From Ehretia macrophylla (Eukaryota; Streptophyta; Magnoliopsida; Boraginales; Ehretiaceae), in contig CM075773.1 in assembly GCA_037974665.1 (NCBI GenBank), positions 64,324,763-64,388,762 of the forward strand: a stretch of 64,000 nt of DNA, read 5' to 3'. A model generated the notes under the pieces. That model worked only from the letters and a program-made list of their open reading frames with translations. It did not search any database and was not told the DNA's origin. Below are positions 45,120 to 56,468 of the stretch, piece by piece (within the stretch, counting starts at the first letter, position 1; each line of letters opens with the position of its first letter). Position numbers and translations under genes: made by a program.

Positions 45120-45984
45120 TTAAATATTGTAAATATTATTAGGGACAATTTCGGGGATGAATTTTGCGATAACTATTAGCGATGATATTGCAGGATAAAA
45201 TTACCAACAAAATTCAATATGCTTTTAGTTACGAGTTTTTGCCATGACTTTAGCGACAACATATAGCGACAAAATGTGCGACTATATTTGTGATACCTTT
45301 TTGTCACGACATTTGCTATGAAAAATTTACAACTATTTTTTCGACGAGTTCTTGCCACAACATTAGGTACGACGTCTACAACAAAATTTTTAACTAATTT
45401 TGTGACAAATATTTGCGACGAGTATTTACAACGACATTAGTTACAACATTTATGACAAAAGTTGCGACTATTTTGCGATGAGTATTTGTCACGATATTAA
45501 CTACAAAATTTATGACAAAATTTGCGACTATTTTGCAACAGATATTTGCAACGAGTATTTGCCACGATATTAACTATGATGTTAATGACAAAATTTTATG
45601 ACTATTTTGCGACAACTACTTGCGATGAGTATTTGCCACGATATTAACTACAACATTTAAGACAAAAATTGTGACTATTTTTGCGACAAATATTTGCGAC
45701 GAAGTTTTGCCACGACATTAGCTATGACATTTATGACAAAAGTTGCGACACTTTTTGCCACAAAATGAATATTGTGACGGTTAACAAAACTTATTGCAAA
45801 TTAGTGGCTTTTTGCGACGAAAATATATTCGTCAATATTAGCGACATATTTGCGACTATATAGACATTAACGACGGAGGGTTTAGAGACGCAGTCATTTT
45901 TGTCTCTAATTCGTCTCTAAATCAAATTAGCGACGAATTAGAGACTAAAATCCACCGTTACAAAACAACTAATTTCTTGTAGTG
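45120..45984. repeat. CACTA 3' subterminal repeats and terminus
   Basis: About 750 bp of GCGAC/GTCGC-rich units of about 65-80 bp (TATTTGCCACGATATTAACT, CATTTATGACAAAA, TTGCGACTATTTTGCGAC) are followed by TCTCTAATTCGTCTCTAA and the terminus, whose inverted reading is CACTACAAGAAATTAG. The motif type matches the left end. ATA follows at 45985. Confidence 0.85.
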
Positions 45985-45987
45985 ATA

Positions 45988-47009
45988 TATATACCAATAA
46001 AAATTACTTATATAACCGATTTGTAACTTTTATAGCAATAACCATACAATTGAAGTAATCTATATTAGGGAAGGAATGACTAATATTCCTCTACTTTTAC
46101 AAGTAATAGCTAAAAAATGTAAAATATATATATTGGGTTAAATTTCACTAATGTCACTAATTTTATTCAAATTTTGAAGTAAATCCTCAAAAAGTCATAT
46201 TGAGTTTCTAATATTCTACAAAAATTGTTAAATTGATCCCTTACACTATCTTATCTTAAAATTTAGACAAAAAATCATGAAATTACTTATGTTCCCCCGT
46301 AAAATTATATTTTGAATTTTTAAATTGATCCCAAATATTACTTGACTTTCAAGCAGTTCCACTATTTTACTCAAATTTTCAAGTTAGTCCCTCTAAAAAG
46401 GAGACATGTATGGTTACATGGACATTTTATGTCATACTTTAGAAAAAGATAATGGTAAGGGAAAATTTGAACTCTTATGGTAAACATTGATGAATTGTAT
46501 AATATGACTTTTGTAACTTTAAAGATTATTTTAAAAATTTTAGTAAACATTGAGACAAGTGAAGAATTTTTTATTACCATTGTCAAGGAACGACGTGGAC
46601 TTAATCATAAGGATAGCTTTGACGCCCAAACCAGTAATCTATTAACTGAAAGGGTTTAATATATAAGCAGAGAGTGTTAAGGATTGAATGAATCACCTTT
46701 CACCATTGATTGAAGGGGCTATTCATACTGAACGACCTCCCGACTTTTACGGAATTAGAGAGACAATTCATGACTTGAACGCTAAGGATCATTACTTTCC
46801 TAGATAGACTTCCACTCATTATGGAGCTTCCTTTGGTGGTCCTTCATCAAGGGACCTCGGGACATCCAACAAATGTGCGAGGCTGACTAAGGGCATCTAG
46901 TCTTGGGTTTGTGAGGTGTAAATCTGAGCTTAGGCTTGAATGCTCGACCTAAATTACTAGACTCGATGATAGCTTCTATAGGTCGAAAAGTCCTGACCCT
47001 GACTCATTT
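45988..47009. other. AT-rich DNA with one-sided MULE-like end, no gene
   Basis: From about 46135 the sequence GGGTTAAATTTCACTAATGT with later GTTAAATTGATCCC and CAAGTTAGTCCC repeats looks like one end of a Mutator-like MITE, but I cannot find the inverted partner. The remainder has no recognisable open frame. Confidence 0.4.
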
Positions 47010-47321
47010 TTGCAAGATTGGGGAATACCCACTTTGATCAAGTTTAACATTGGTCCTGACCCTGACTTTGAGACGTCATATCTCTCATTCAGCCATTGTG
47101 TTCTTGATCACCGTCTAGATGAGTTTACCCTAGTCTTGGAGCTTAATCCTATGATCTTTTATGCTTTGCATTCTGATTTAAGGTCAGACCACACTCCTCT
47201 AGTGCCACAAACTTTTGATTTTTTACCTAATGATGAGGAAGAGGTATTTGTGGTCCTTCATGACGTTGAGAAACCTATGGGATGGATGATTGTGCAGAAA
47301 ATATCCTTCAAAGGGCACTAA
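47010..47321 (+). pseudogene. Unrecognised frame, possible retroelement relic
   Basis: The 103-codon frame begins MQDWGIPTLIKFNIGPDPDF and includes LDEFTLVLELNPMIF and NDEEEVFVVLHDVEKPMGW. Its composition is protein-like and not low in complexity. I do not recognise the family. It lies upstream of Athila/Tat-type 3' signals, so a decayed gypsy interior is the likeliest context. Confidence 0.35.
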
Positions 47322-48317
47322 TGAGGCTTAGTAGGCAACTTAGAAGGATGAGTTTTTGTGACATTATCATATTATTCGATCTAGGTATTATAGACCTTAT
47401 GGTTGTTATTCTATGTACTGACCACGTATAGGTAGAGCAGGCCGAGTTGAGTATAGCTATAGGTTTTGACATAGTAGACCTTGTTCCTTGACTAGCCGCA
47501 AGGACAAACAAAGAAAACTGCCATAATGGGATGAGATTAAGAAAAAGCCAAAAATAGGGTCAAAATCAACCTAAGTGCTTCAAATAGGGTGATCTTGGGT
47601 AGTTGATAACTAACTCTTCTTTTTGTATCTTCTAGACTCTCTATAAAAGGGAGAATAAGTACTATTTTCTATCAAAAGAGGATCAGCAGAAGCTAGTCGA
47701 TTAATAACAAAATGAATTTTTCCAATGTACAAAACAAAAATTTCAAATGGCTTTGACTACATATGACATGCCCCTTGAGATGGAAGTTTCAGACCCTTTG
47801 GGATAGATTTGAGATGAATTTTATCCCGATCCTGGCGATGCAGTATACTTTTGTAAGATTTTTCTACTATTGTGTTGATTTGATTTTTTGGACTTTTGTG
47901 CTGAAAGAGTTTAAGCATATCTTGCTCTAACATTAGTGCCTGACTAAGAGCGTTAAACTCAATGTTCCTAGAAGGCACCCTAGGCATGATATGTCTTTTT
48001 ATTTTTACTGCTTTTATTTTATTTTTCTGAATTATAGATAGCTTCTTGTTTTTGTGAGTTTTCCCATTTTGATCATCCATTAAATTTGATCATGTCTCTT
48101 GTATTGCTATTGCACTCTATTGTTATATATACTTATTTTTTCTATGTCTTTTTAGGTTCTTTTCCACTTTGTTGAGAAGAGATTTGAGGAAGTCAATGAT
48201 AGCATCATCCATGTCATAGCCATTGGACACTGGGTAATATATTTCCTAATTTTCCCCTCCACGGTGCCTTTTTTTATATTTTCATTAGATATTTGCTTAT
48301 TGTACTTTGGTGATATT
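47322..48317. other. Probable decayed gypsy interior
   Basis: No clear domain can be read. The minus-strand frame 47757-48080 is lysine-rich and unrecognised. The stretch leads into an Athila/Tat-like polypurine/LTR start near 48318. Confidence 0.35.
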
Positions 48318-48571
48318 TGCTTGGGGACAAACAAACTTTAGGTTTGGGGATATTATGCATGTTCATTTGTGCTTATTATTGTTTTCGGTGAAAATTTTGA
48401 AAATTTTGTGTTCATATGCTTTATATTATGTTCAATTGTGTTGGTTTTTTCAATTTTTATGTTTTTATATGGTCTTGTGGTGAATTTTCTTGTAATTGAG
48501 AAGTTGTGATGATGTTGTTGATTAGCTTTCATGAGGTAATTCAGGAGAATAAAAAGTTTTGATTTTATGAA
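48318..48571 (+). mobile_element. Athila/Tat-like polypurine tract and LTR start
   Basis: TTGCTTGGGGACAAACAAAC followed by TTTAGGTTTGGGGATATTATG is the characteristic end of the internal region and start of the 3' LTR in Athila/Tat-type gypsy elements. The same type of tract recurs at 53831-53862. The LTR is cut at 48572 by another LTR. A fossil. Confidence 0.55.
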
Positions 48572-49431
48572 TGTTAGTGCCAAATAATCTTAAGAAGGGG
48601 GGAGGGGGGGGGGGGAGGGGTGAATTAAGGTTATAGCAAAGTATTGCTATTTAAAAATTACTACAATTCACAAAAACCTCTTTGAGACAATTTATCAAAC
48701 ACCTTGTGTGAATAACTAGATAAGAGTTAATATGATGAATAATAATCACACACAAGAGCAAGATAACTACTCTAAACAATATATATGACAATGAATGTAA
48801 ATATAGTAGGAAGAGAAAAATCAAACTCAGTATTTTCAAGTGGTTCGCACTCCCAAAGGCCTAGTCCACCACCTAAGGTCTTCCTCCTTAAGATTTTCTA
48901 AACTCCACTAAATCAATGCCTCTTCAAATGTTGGTGAAGCACAAACCAACTTACAAGTCCACTCTTGAATCCACAAAAGCAAATACAACAATCTCTTGAA
49001 CCCACAAGAGATCAACCAAGCTTCTTCACAAGTAAGTGAAGCTCAAACCTACTATTCCTCTTCCTTTGAGTCCATAAAAGATTTTTCCACACTCTTCTCT
49101 TTACAAGGATTCTCTCAATCTTAATCTAGAGCCCAAGAGTGTATACAATACAAAGATTTGAGTATTTGAATGATAGTAGAATGAAGAACAATCAAAACTC
49201 CTCAATGAGTAGATAATACAATTCAAATATTTGAATGCTCAATAGATTTGCAAGTTATAGCTCAAGCTTGGTGTATATTGATTGAAATCTATGAAATTTG
49301 AAGCTTAGAATCAGTATATGATGCTTTGGAGTTGTTGGAAGAGTTTTTTGATGAAATGGATTGGTTTAGTATTTAAAGAAAATGTTGCAACGACTTTTTA
49401 ACAGCTTTATTTTTAAAACAGCGTTTTGGCA

Positions 49432-49555
49432 TGACCGGTCGACCCCTGCTCCACCGGTCGACCGGTGAAGAGACCCTCGTCTGATGGAGAGGTCTCAGGC
49501 AGACGACCCCTTGAGCATCAGTCGACTGGTTGCCATAGGGTCGTCAGGTTTGATA
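49432..49555. repeat. GTCGACC island F in solo LTR
   Basis: TGACCGGTCGACCCC, CACCGGTCGACCGGTG, GAGACCCTCGTCTGATGG, CAGACGACCCCTTG and CAGTCGACTGG occur in the same order as in island C, with substitutions. Confidence 0.8.
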
Positions 49556-50258
49556 AAAAAATGCAATCTTGAGCCTGAAATCCATTTTTTCGAAGGCTAA
49601 ACACTTAGGCACTTAAAAGACACTTCTTCTAAAGTGTTTCCAACCTTTTTGACACTTCAAAACATTTTCCAAACTCTTGTAGAAATATTAAAACCGATTT
49701 TTATAATCAAGAGTTTAAAATACATTTTCAACCAAAATTTCAATCTTTTGAAGATAAATTGTTTTAAACCTTTTAAGAACGTTTCTTCAAAAGATGTTCC
49801 AATCCAATTAACCTTTTGAAATCTTTTCAAAACTTTTGAGGAAGTATTTAAAGACATTTTTGAAAGATTACTATGAGCTTGAACCATAAAAATGCATACC
49901 TAAGGCAAACGACATTTTTAAGCCGCTACCCCTTATGTCGCCACGTCTCTATCCTTATAATACTACTTCGTCTTCATGTTTTCAAGTTTTGAATCTTGAA
50001 ATATAATCTTTATTTCTTCAACTCTTCAAGACTTCATTTCTTCATGCTTGTAGTGATCTTGATTATGTATTCTTCTATGGCATATATAAGTTTGCATCTT
50101 TTCTATCTTGCATTCCTTAATCAAAACCATTTACCTCTTCATGCAAGATTCTCTTCCTCCTTTAATCACCAAGCATCCACAATATATTTTGGCTTACAAA
50201 ATCATTAGTACAGTATAATCCACACAAGCCAAAACATTAAAGTACAATTTGGCTTATA

Positions 50259-50897
50259 CACTACAAAAAAAAAAGTTGTTTTGTGACAAAATTTTGTGAC
50301 GAACATAAAAATGTCGCAAAATTGGGACAAAATATCCATGAAATATGTTGGGGCTCAAATTATGTGGATCTTATGAAGAATATGTGACGGCAACAACAAT
50401 TCGTCACAAATTTGTCACAATTTGCCACAATTTTGCCACGACAAGCTATACTTCTACGCGGCACATTCATATCGTCGCAGTTTTGACACAATATTTGTGA
50501 CGAACTTATGATGCATTTTAAAAATGTGACATTTTTGCGACGATTATCATATTTATATAGGTGAAAAAGGGACCAATTAACCTAGCCCCTTTTTCACCCA
50601 TACCTTATTTTTCACCCCACTCACACTACCATCACCACAGCCACCTAGCACCACCACCATTACACGCCACCGCCACTAAAAGAAAAAACCACAACAATTA
50701 TAAAAATAAACAAAATCTTTGGTTTTCTTTCTCTAAACCCCTTTCTATATCTCTTTGTGTCTCTCTCTCTCAAATCAATCGCTGAAGATTCGAAATAATC
50801 GTTGAAGCTTCGAATTCTCTTTGATTCAAAACAATCATTGAAGCTTCCAATTCTCTATGAAATCAATCGCTCAAGGTTCGAACCTATCTCTCTCTAC

Positions 50898-50950
<53 letters not shown>

Positions 50951-52926
50951 TCTTGTGTTGTTTGTTGTTTGATGCAATTTAACATTATTGCTATAATTAG
51001 GGTGAGCTCAATTAAGGTTTAATTTTCCCCCAATTAATTCAACTAGGTTAGGGTTCTAATTTTTCTCCAATTTTAATTTCTCTTTAATTTTTGCATGTTT
51101 AATTATTTGATTGCAATTTTCCGTCACTGCTATTGAACCTCTTAGATCACATCTTAATTTCAATTTGATGTTGAGTCTCACAAGCAGTAGTTAGTTTTAG
51201 TCTAGTGGTAAATGAATTCAATTGTATCCAATCAACTAAAATTAGAACGATGAGTGAGTACACTTGATCAATTCTCCTAGTGATGCTATGGAGAGATGGG
51301 ATGTCTCTTAAGTCGTTGCCCCTCTCTATGCATGAATGATTTTCACCAAATGAGAAATAAATAAACAAATAAACTGTTCTTTTGCATTCATTGAGCATCT
51401 TCTTCATCCCTACCACCACCTATTTTACTTAACAATTCAGAATTTGAAATTCATGCCATTCAATCAATTAATCACTCTTTATGCACCCTAAACAAGGCTA
51501 CAATGATGTGTTTTCCCGAGTCAATTGAGCATGCAGCTTTGCTGACCCATAGCTTGGTGGGGCAACCCAGAGTCTCTGTTAGAAAAGATTTATGTCTGTA
51601 GTCTATCTTACAAATGATTGAGGTTGCAGCCATGACAGTGTCTTTTGCCTGATCAAGTGATAGGTCTGAGCCTTATCCTCTTTGGAAAACATATCACCCC
51701 GTATCTATATATAGATACAAGGTGACGTGCATATGAGCTTTGTATATACAATTTTCATTCTACTTATTGTCGCTACTCTTGTTGCTACTGCTACTAGTTT
51801 TGTTGCTCTATGAAGGCTGTGTCAATGAGTATTTGAGTTGATTTCATTTTGCCCCTATGAGTTTCTTTCAGCCTAATCACAGGCTAAAAAGTTTATAATC
51901 TTTTGGTATGTGAAATGGTTGTGATGATGTTTTTCTTTTGAGCAGAAAATGAACCAGACATTGAGGTTAAAGTGACCCGTATCTTGGCGGGGCAACCCGG
52001 ATGGTAAGTGGGTTGGGACCTGATCTTTGTGACCTTCCTCCCACATGCAAACTATAAATGGTTTATACCATGATACTTAGTTATTTTGTCCGCTTTCATT
52101 CTCAATTTTATGTACTTAGTTGTTTTTGTTGAGTAAAGGCTTTATGTTTGTTTATTTTCCTATTTGCAGATACAAGACATGGATTGTCTCAAGATGGTGA
52201 GAATAATAAGCTTGATATGGATTGTCTTCTATGCAAGGATGGTGTGCCACAATGGAGGATGTTAACTTTTTGCCTACAATTTTCTTTTGTCCCTTATCAT
52301 AGCACGACAAACAAACTAAATGATGTTATGATATATATGTACATTTGGTATTCCTTTTTGAATGTATGTTTGAAGATATGGCTATTATGTATATTTAGTT
52401 AATTTGGTTTAGAATTGTTGAATGGTGACTATTTTGTAATACTTATTTGATTTGGTGTAGAATTGTGTTCTTATGAATGGATGTGTGGTGTTTAATTATT
52501 GAGATTCAATTATGGATGTTCTTTCATAATTTAGCAGGACAAATAACATTAGAAGAGTGGATTTAAAAATTACCACGAATTTGTGAAAAAAATTTGCCAT
52601 TATTTTGCTATGAAAACACGATGTGACGAATCTGTGACGAAACATGTAGTCACCAATTTGTGACAATATTTGGCCACAATTCTGCGATGAACGTTTTGTG
52701 ACGAAAACGTGACGAAACATGTAGCCACGAATTTGTGACAAAATATTCCAGCTTGACATAGCATCGCAAATTCGTCACTGTGTGACGAAAATACGACGAT
52801 TGTCGATTTTGCCACGCAGTGTTAGGCGACTACTTGAATTTCGTCGTAATTTCATCACAAATGTTTATTTGTGACGAAAATGTGACCTTTACTGGCCATC
52901 ACAAAACAACTTATTTTTTTGTAGTG
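50259..52926. mobile_element. Small non-autonomous CACTA element
   Basis: The left end is CACTACAAAAAAAAAAGTTG, continuing TTTTGTGAC. The right end is the inverted form ending CTTATTTTTTTGTAGTG. The 3-bp duplication ATA lies on both sides (50256-50258 and 52927-52929). Subterminal GTGACGAA/TTGTGAC-type motifs fill both ends (50280-50540 and 52570-52910). The 2-kb middle has no transposase. It holds a leader-like CT-rich stretch (50740-50780), an AT microsatellite and short open frames (50561-50785, 52148-52402) that I cannot assign and that could be captured exons. Size 2668 bp. Confidence 0.88.
50899..50949. repeat. (AT)n microsatellite
   Basis: An uninterrupted run of about 23 TA units, within the non-autonomous CACTA. 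Confidence 0.95.
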
Positions 52927-53073
52927 ATAATGATACATACATTTAATGCACATAAGCGAACAAGTGTGTGTTTTAAGCATGTAAACATATTTGCACAAAC
53001 ACACTTACAAATTCAATTATCCTTGATTTGTTGTCATCAAAATAATATCTTTTGGCATAAGGCCAATAATGAG

Positions 53074-53862
53074 GTAGTCATGAATTAAACTTTTAAGGTT
53101 GATCTTGTTGAGGCCATGGTAGGGTGACTTCAAATTTATGCTTACACTGTTTCTACAAGGCTAGGTAGTGAGACTATAAGATATACGATATGGTTGTGAA
53201 ATGAGTGCCCTCGATTCAGTAGTCCTATTTATATGCCTTAGCCCTTATAGTAGTTGAGGAAAAAAAGTTTTGTTCCTTGTTTTTATCTCTTAGCACCACT
53301 ATCTTTATATTTATTGTTCATCTTTTGGGATTTATGCTTAAGGTGTGCATAGCTCAAGTACTTAACACCTCAAAAGAGTAAGGTACGTACGGGGCCTTTC
53401 AAAGTCTATCAACATAAACCTTTATTGGTTGGGATTGATGACCCCAAAATCGCGTTATATTGGGTGTTGAGTTGACCGTTTGGGACCAATCATCGAATAT
53501 AAAGAGATGAAGTTTGTTTATTTTTTATGTTTTAGGTTGAATATAAGGAGCGAAAGGTATGTTTGGAGGATTACAATGGCAATGGGGGTGCGAGTAGCGT
53601 GACTTAGTTGTATTGAGTTGTCTTACTACCCAATAATGTAGTGACTTAATAGTACTTATTGTGATCTTGAGGTAAACACAATATGATTTCAAAGAGAAAA
53701 ATCCGAATGAGTTTGATTCACTACTACACCATGAGATCAACTTTCTATGATCTTTTGTCATTTACTGAGAGTCGATTGATTTGTTGGAACATTCCCTTCA
53801 GAACTTAGAGATTTGCTTTATTTCTATTCTTGATTGGGGACAAGCAAGTGTAGGTTTAGAGA
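53074..53862 (+). mobile_element. 3' internal end of an Athila/Tat-like gypsy
   Basis: The stretch leads into TGATTGGGGACAAGCAAGTG and TAGGTTTAGAGA (53831-53862), the tract that closes the internal region in Athila/Tat elements. Upstream are typical 3' noncoding signals (CTTATTGTGATCTTGAGG near 53656). No domain is readable, and it is a fossil. Confidence 0.55.
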
Positions 53863-54298
53863 TGTTGATGTATTTGTGATTGAGGTTAATTATATACAAT
53901 TTTTAGAGGTGTTCATGCTTATTTGAGTCTTAGTTGGCCATTTTAGTATTTTTGGATAGAATGATCTTGACAATTATAATGCTTAAAAGTGACTAATTAA
54001 TGTTAATTTTACAATGTAGTTATGTTTGGGATGAAGAATGAGGCCAGAGTGAAGAAAAGAATAAGAACTTGGGCCAGGATAGTGCGTTGAATAAATAAAA
54101 GTGTTGAGCCTTATTTATTAAATAACATTTTTATTATTTTTTCAGACATACTTCACATCTATCACATTTTCTTTTCATTCACGATTTTCTTTTTCCTTAT
54201 TATTTCATTTTACAAGCCTGTCACAATTTTTTTTTTTTTTTACGTCAAAATTCACAATCACTGATCTCTAATTTTGCAACTCGCACGGTTTTATTTTA

Positions 54299-54760
54299 AG
54301 GTGAAGTGTACCAGACTCCCTTATACTTTAGCGAAAGTGTACAACACCCCCCTATAGTTTAAAAACTCCCTGAACTAGTCCATATATTTTTTAAAAGTGC
54401 ACAACACCCCCTACAGTTATAAAATCTGTCATATTTAACAGATTTTGTAAAAAAAATCTAAATACCCTCATTTTTTTTTCATTTCTCTCTTTTGCCATTT
54501 CTTCTTTTGTTTAGGCCAAAAAAAATGGTAATTTGGTCAATTCATATAATTATTTAATGAATAAATTTGTTAAAAATTAAAAAAAATCTCACTTAACGCG
54601 TGTGAAGTACACTCTCTGTTAAATTTAACGGATTTTTTAACGGTAAGGGGGTGTTGTGCACTTTTGAAAAACTACAAGGACTAACTCAGGGGGGTTTTAA
54701 ACTATAAAAGGATGTTGTGCACTTTTACTAAAATACAAGGGGGTTTGATGCACTTCACCC
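54299..54760. mobile_element. MULE-type MITE
   Basis: Inverted ends AGGTGAAGTG and CACTTCACCC extend for about 150 bp (blocks AAGTGCACAACACCCCC and AACAGATTTT on both sides). The flanking 9-bp duplication TTTATTTTA is exact (54290-54298 and 54761-54769). It is 462 bp long and encodes no protein. Confidence 0.88.
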
Positions 54761-55072
54761 TTTATTTTATTCACTTTGACACTAATTTTCACAATCACCG
54801 AAAATTCTCACGCACACGGCTAAGCACCTCATGAAACAGCAAATCATGATTTCAATTTTTTAATAAATACAACCTCTCTTCATTCATCACCGACCTCATT
54901 ATCATACACAATACCAAGCACCAATCGACTCAACACCAATTGAGAAACAATGAACCATCATACTCGGCTTAACAATACATAGCATCACACACTTTGCACT
55001 TTTTAATTTTGACACAAACCAGTACCTCAAGTCAGCACCAACATTCACTATACTCATTGTACCAGCACCACT

Positions 55073-55363
55073 GGTATTGTGTGAGATTATGTATGCGGTT
55101 TGGAGGGAGAGAAACCACAAAATTCATCATGATGCTTATGATAAGTGGAAAATATAATTGCTAGCATTATACAGTCGATTAGATTGAAAAAAATTTACTT
55201 GTAAAAAGTTTAAAGATAGCGAGATTAATAAGGTTCTTTGTAGAAATTGAAGGTTAGAAAACATACTTTGTTATTATGATCAGAACTGCCTTTACAGTTA
55301 TAACTCGTCATTTATTTTGTTGAGTTTAATAAGATATTTTTACTTTCTCAACGAAAAAAAAGA
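55073..55363 (+). mobile_element. 5'-truncated L1-type LINE
   Basis: The 12-mer ACCAGCACCACT flanks the element exactly (55061-55072 and 55364-55375). The body starts inside the C-terminal zf-RVT region, read as MYAVWRERNHKIHHDAYDKW, followed by a 3' UTR, TTTAATAAGATATTTTTAC and an A-rich tail. The protein part would come from the end of the LINE ORF2 (endonuclease plus reverse transcriptase). Only about 290 bp were copied, the usual result of incomplete reverse transcription. Confidence 0.85.
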
Positions 55364-55375
55364 ACCAGCACCACT

Positions 55376-56463
55376 CGGCCACTTACTAGACCAGCATTCA
55401 CCATATATACCTCACCGATCACACACAAGCACAATTTTAATTGACACCTCACGCCATACAATTGAGGATCAACATAACCTCACCAGCACACTTGCACAAT
55501 TTTTCACAACCGCATTCACTCAAATTCCACGGACTTCACTATTTTTTTTTTACACTAGATACCAATTCGGCACACATATCGATATTTTTTTTCATACAAG
55601 ACTTCACATTCTTCATTTTCTGAACACACTTTCACAAACTAATTCACACACACTCACTAATTTCACACATATTAACACACACTTCTTTTAGACACTTTCA
55701 CACACACTACACCCACTTCACATACACTCACATCCACTCCTACCTACACCGTTTCGGCTTCAACTCAAGGCTCGAATTCAATTTTGAAGCAAGGATTCAA
55801 GGCTATTTTGAATGCAATTTTAAAATCATCAAACGAGAAAGCTCTTTTGGCTTTATTTCCTTTTTGTTGATTTTGATTCCGTTATGAGTTAGACACTTTT
55901 TTGGTTGAGGAAAACTTGTTTGTGTACTGGTTTATGGGATATTTTTTATATTTAGAATTGGGTATTTTGATGAAGTATTCATGTGTATGTCTTTGATTCA
56001 CTTGAAATTGCTTTATATTCGTTTATGATTCTCAAGTTTCAGCTTTAAATATATGCTTGTAGCTAGCCTTTATTTGTGTTATCAACCCGATTTGGTTACT
56101 AATTTCAAGCGGGTCCGAGCTTAATGCTAACATGTTTCATTTTTAGATCTTCCAAATTTCTTGTAGTTGATTTATTTTTGATGCATGTCTAAAGACTTCA
56201 TATGAATGGTTTAGAATGTTGATAATGATCATTGGTTGTACCACGGTTAACCTACTAGTTTAGTTGACTAGGCCTAGGATTATTTGGACAAACCTATACC
56301 TGGCTATTAGAGCATCTAAAGGACGGAGTTGCACCTAAATTTAAGCTTGTTGACTTAGACTACTTAGGTGACCTCATCAAATCGGACATGTAGTGTGGTC
56401 AATTTTTGTTGACTACTCGAACCTAGACTTCAAAAATACCCTATAGGCAATGCACGAGCTAGC
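55376..56463. other. Athila/Tat-like LTR interior, no gene
   Basis: CACA/TTCACA-rich sequence at 55380-55740 gives a low-complexity open frame (55317-55691) that I reject as a gene. The remainder is AT-rich, and both are parts of the surrounding LTR. Confidence 0.5.
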
Positions 56464-56468
56464 TAGAC

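Larger units (their letters stand above)
11864..45984 (+). mobile_element. Giant nested En/Spm-CACTA transposon
   Basis: The left end reads ACTACAAGAAAAACTG (first C of CACTA missing) and the right end is the inverted form ending CAAATT...TTTCTTGTAGTG at 45984. Both are flanked by ATA (11861-11863 and 45985-45987), the 3-bp target duplication typical of CACTA elements. Both ends carry GCGAC-rich subterminal repeats. Inside, in order and on the plus strand, are a TNPD-type transposase and a Transposase_24-type second gene. Subtracting three inserted elements with their duplications (MULE, minus-strand LTR element, gypsy) leaves about 13.1 kb of CACTA DNA, a usual size for an autonomous element. 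Stops and a domain loss in the transposase show that this copy is no longer autonomous. Confidence 0.85.
48572..53068 (-). mobile_element. Solo LTR related to the LARD-like family, split by a CACTA
   Basis: The plus strand starts TGTTAGTGCCAAATAATC with the GGGGTGAATTAAGG block and ends GGCATAAGGCCAATA (terminal CA changed). The flanks ATGAA (48567-48571) and ATGAG (53069-53073) are a near-perfect 5-bp duplication around a single LTR, so it is solo. Similarity to the LTR at 19486-21012: the G-rich start, TGTGGTTCGGC-like GTGGTTCGCACTCCC, CTCTTCAAATGTTGGTGA, the GTCGACC island, CTACCCCTTATGTCGCCACG, and a final GTTGTCATCAAAATAATAT. Without the inserted CACTA it is about 1.83 kb. Confidence 0.8.

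Noticed and set aside
20215-49555. GTCGAC (SalI site) islands as cloning-vector contamination
   Set aside because: They are diverged from each other, sit inside complete elements with intact duplications, and recur in matching LTRs. A vector would give identical sequence.
51147-51419. Minus-strand 90-codon frame in the small CACTA
   Set aside because: No recognisable domain. Kept only as part of the unassigned interior.
55317-55691. 124-codon frame rich in Thr, His and Phe
   Set aside because: It starts in the LINE tail, runs across its target duplication, and continues into CACA-rich LTR sequence, so it is composite chance.
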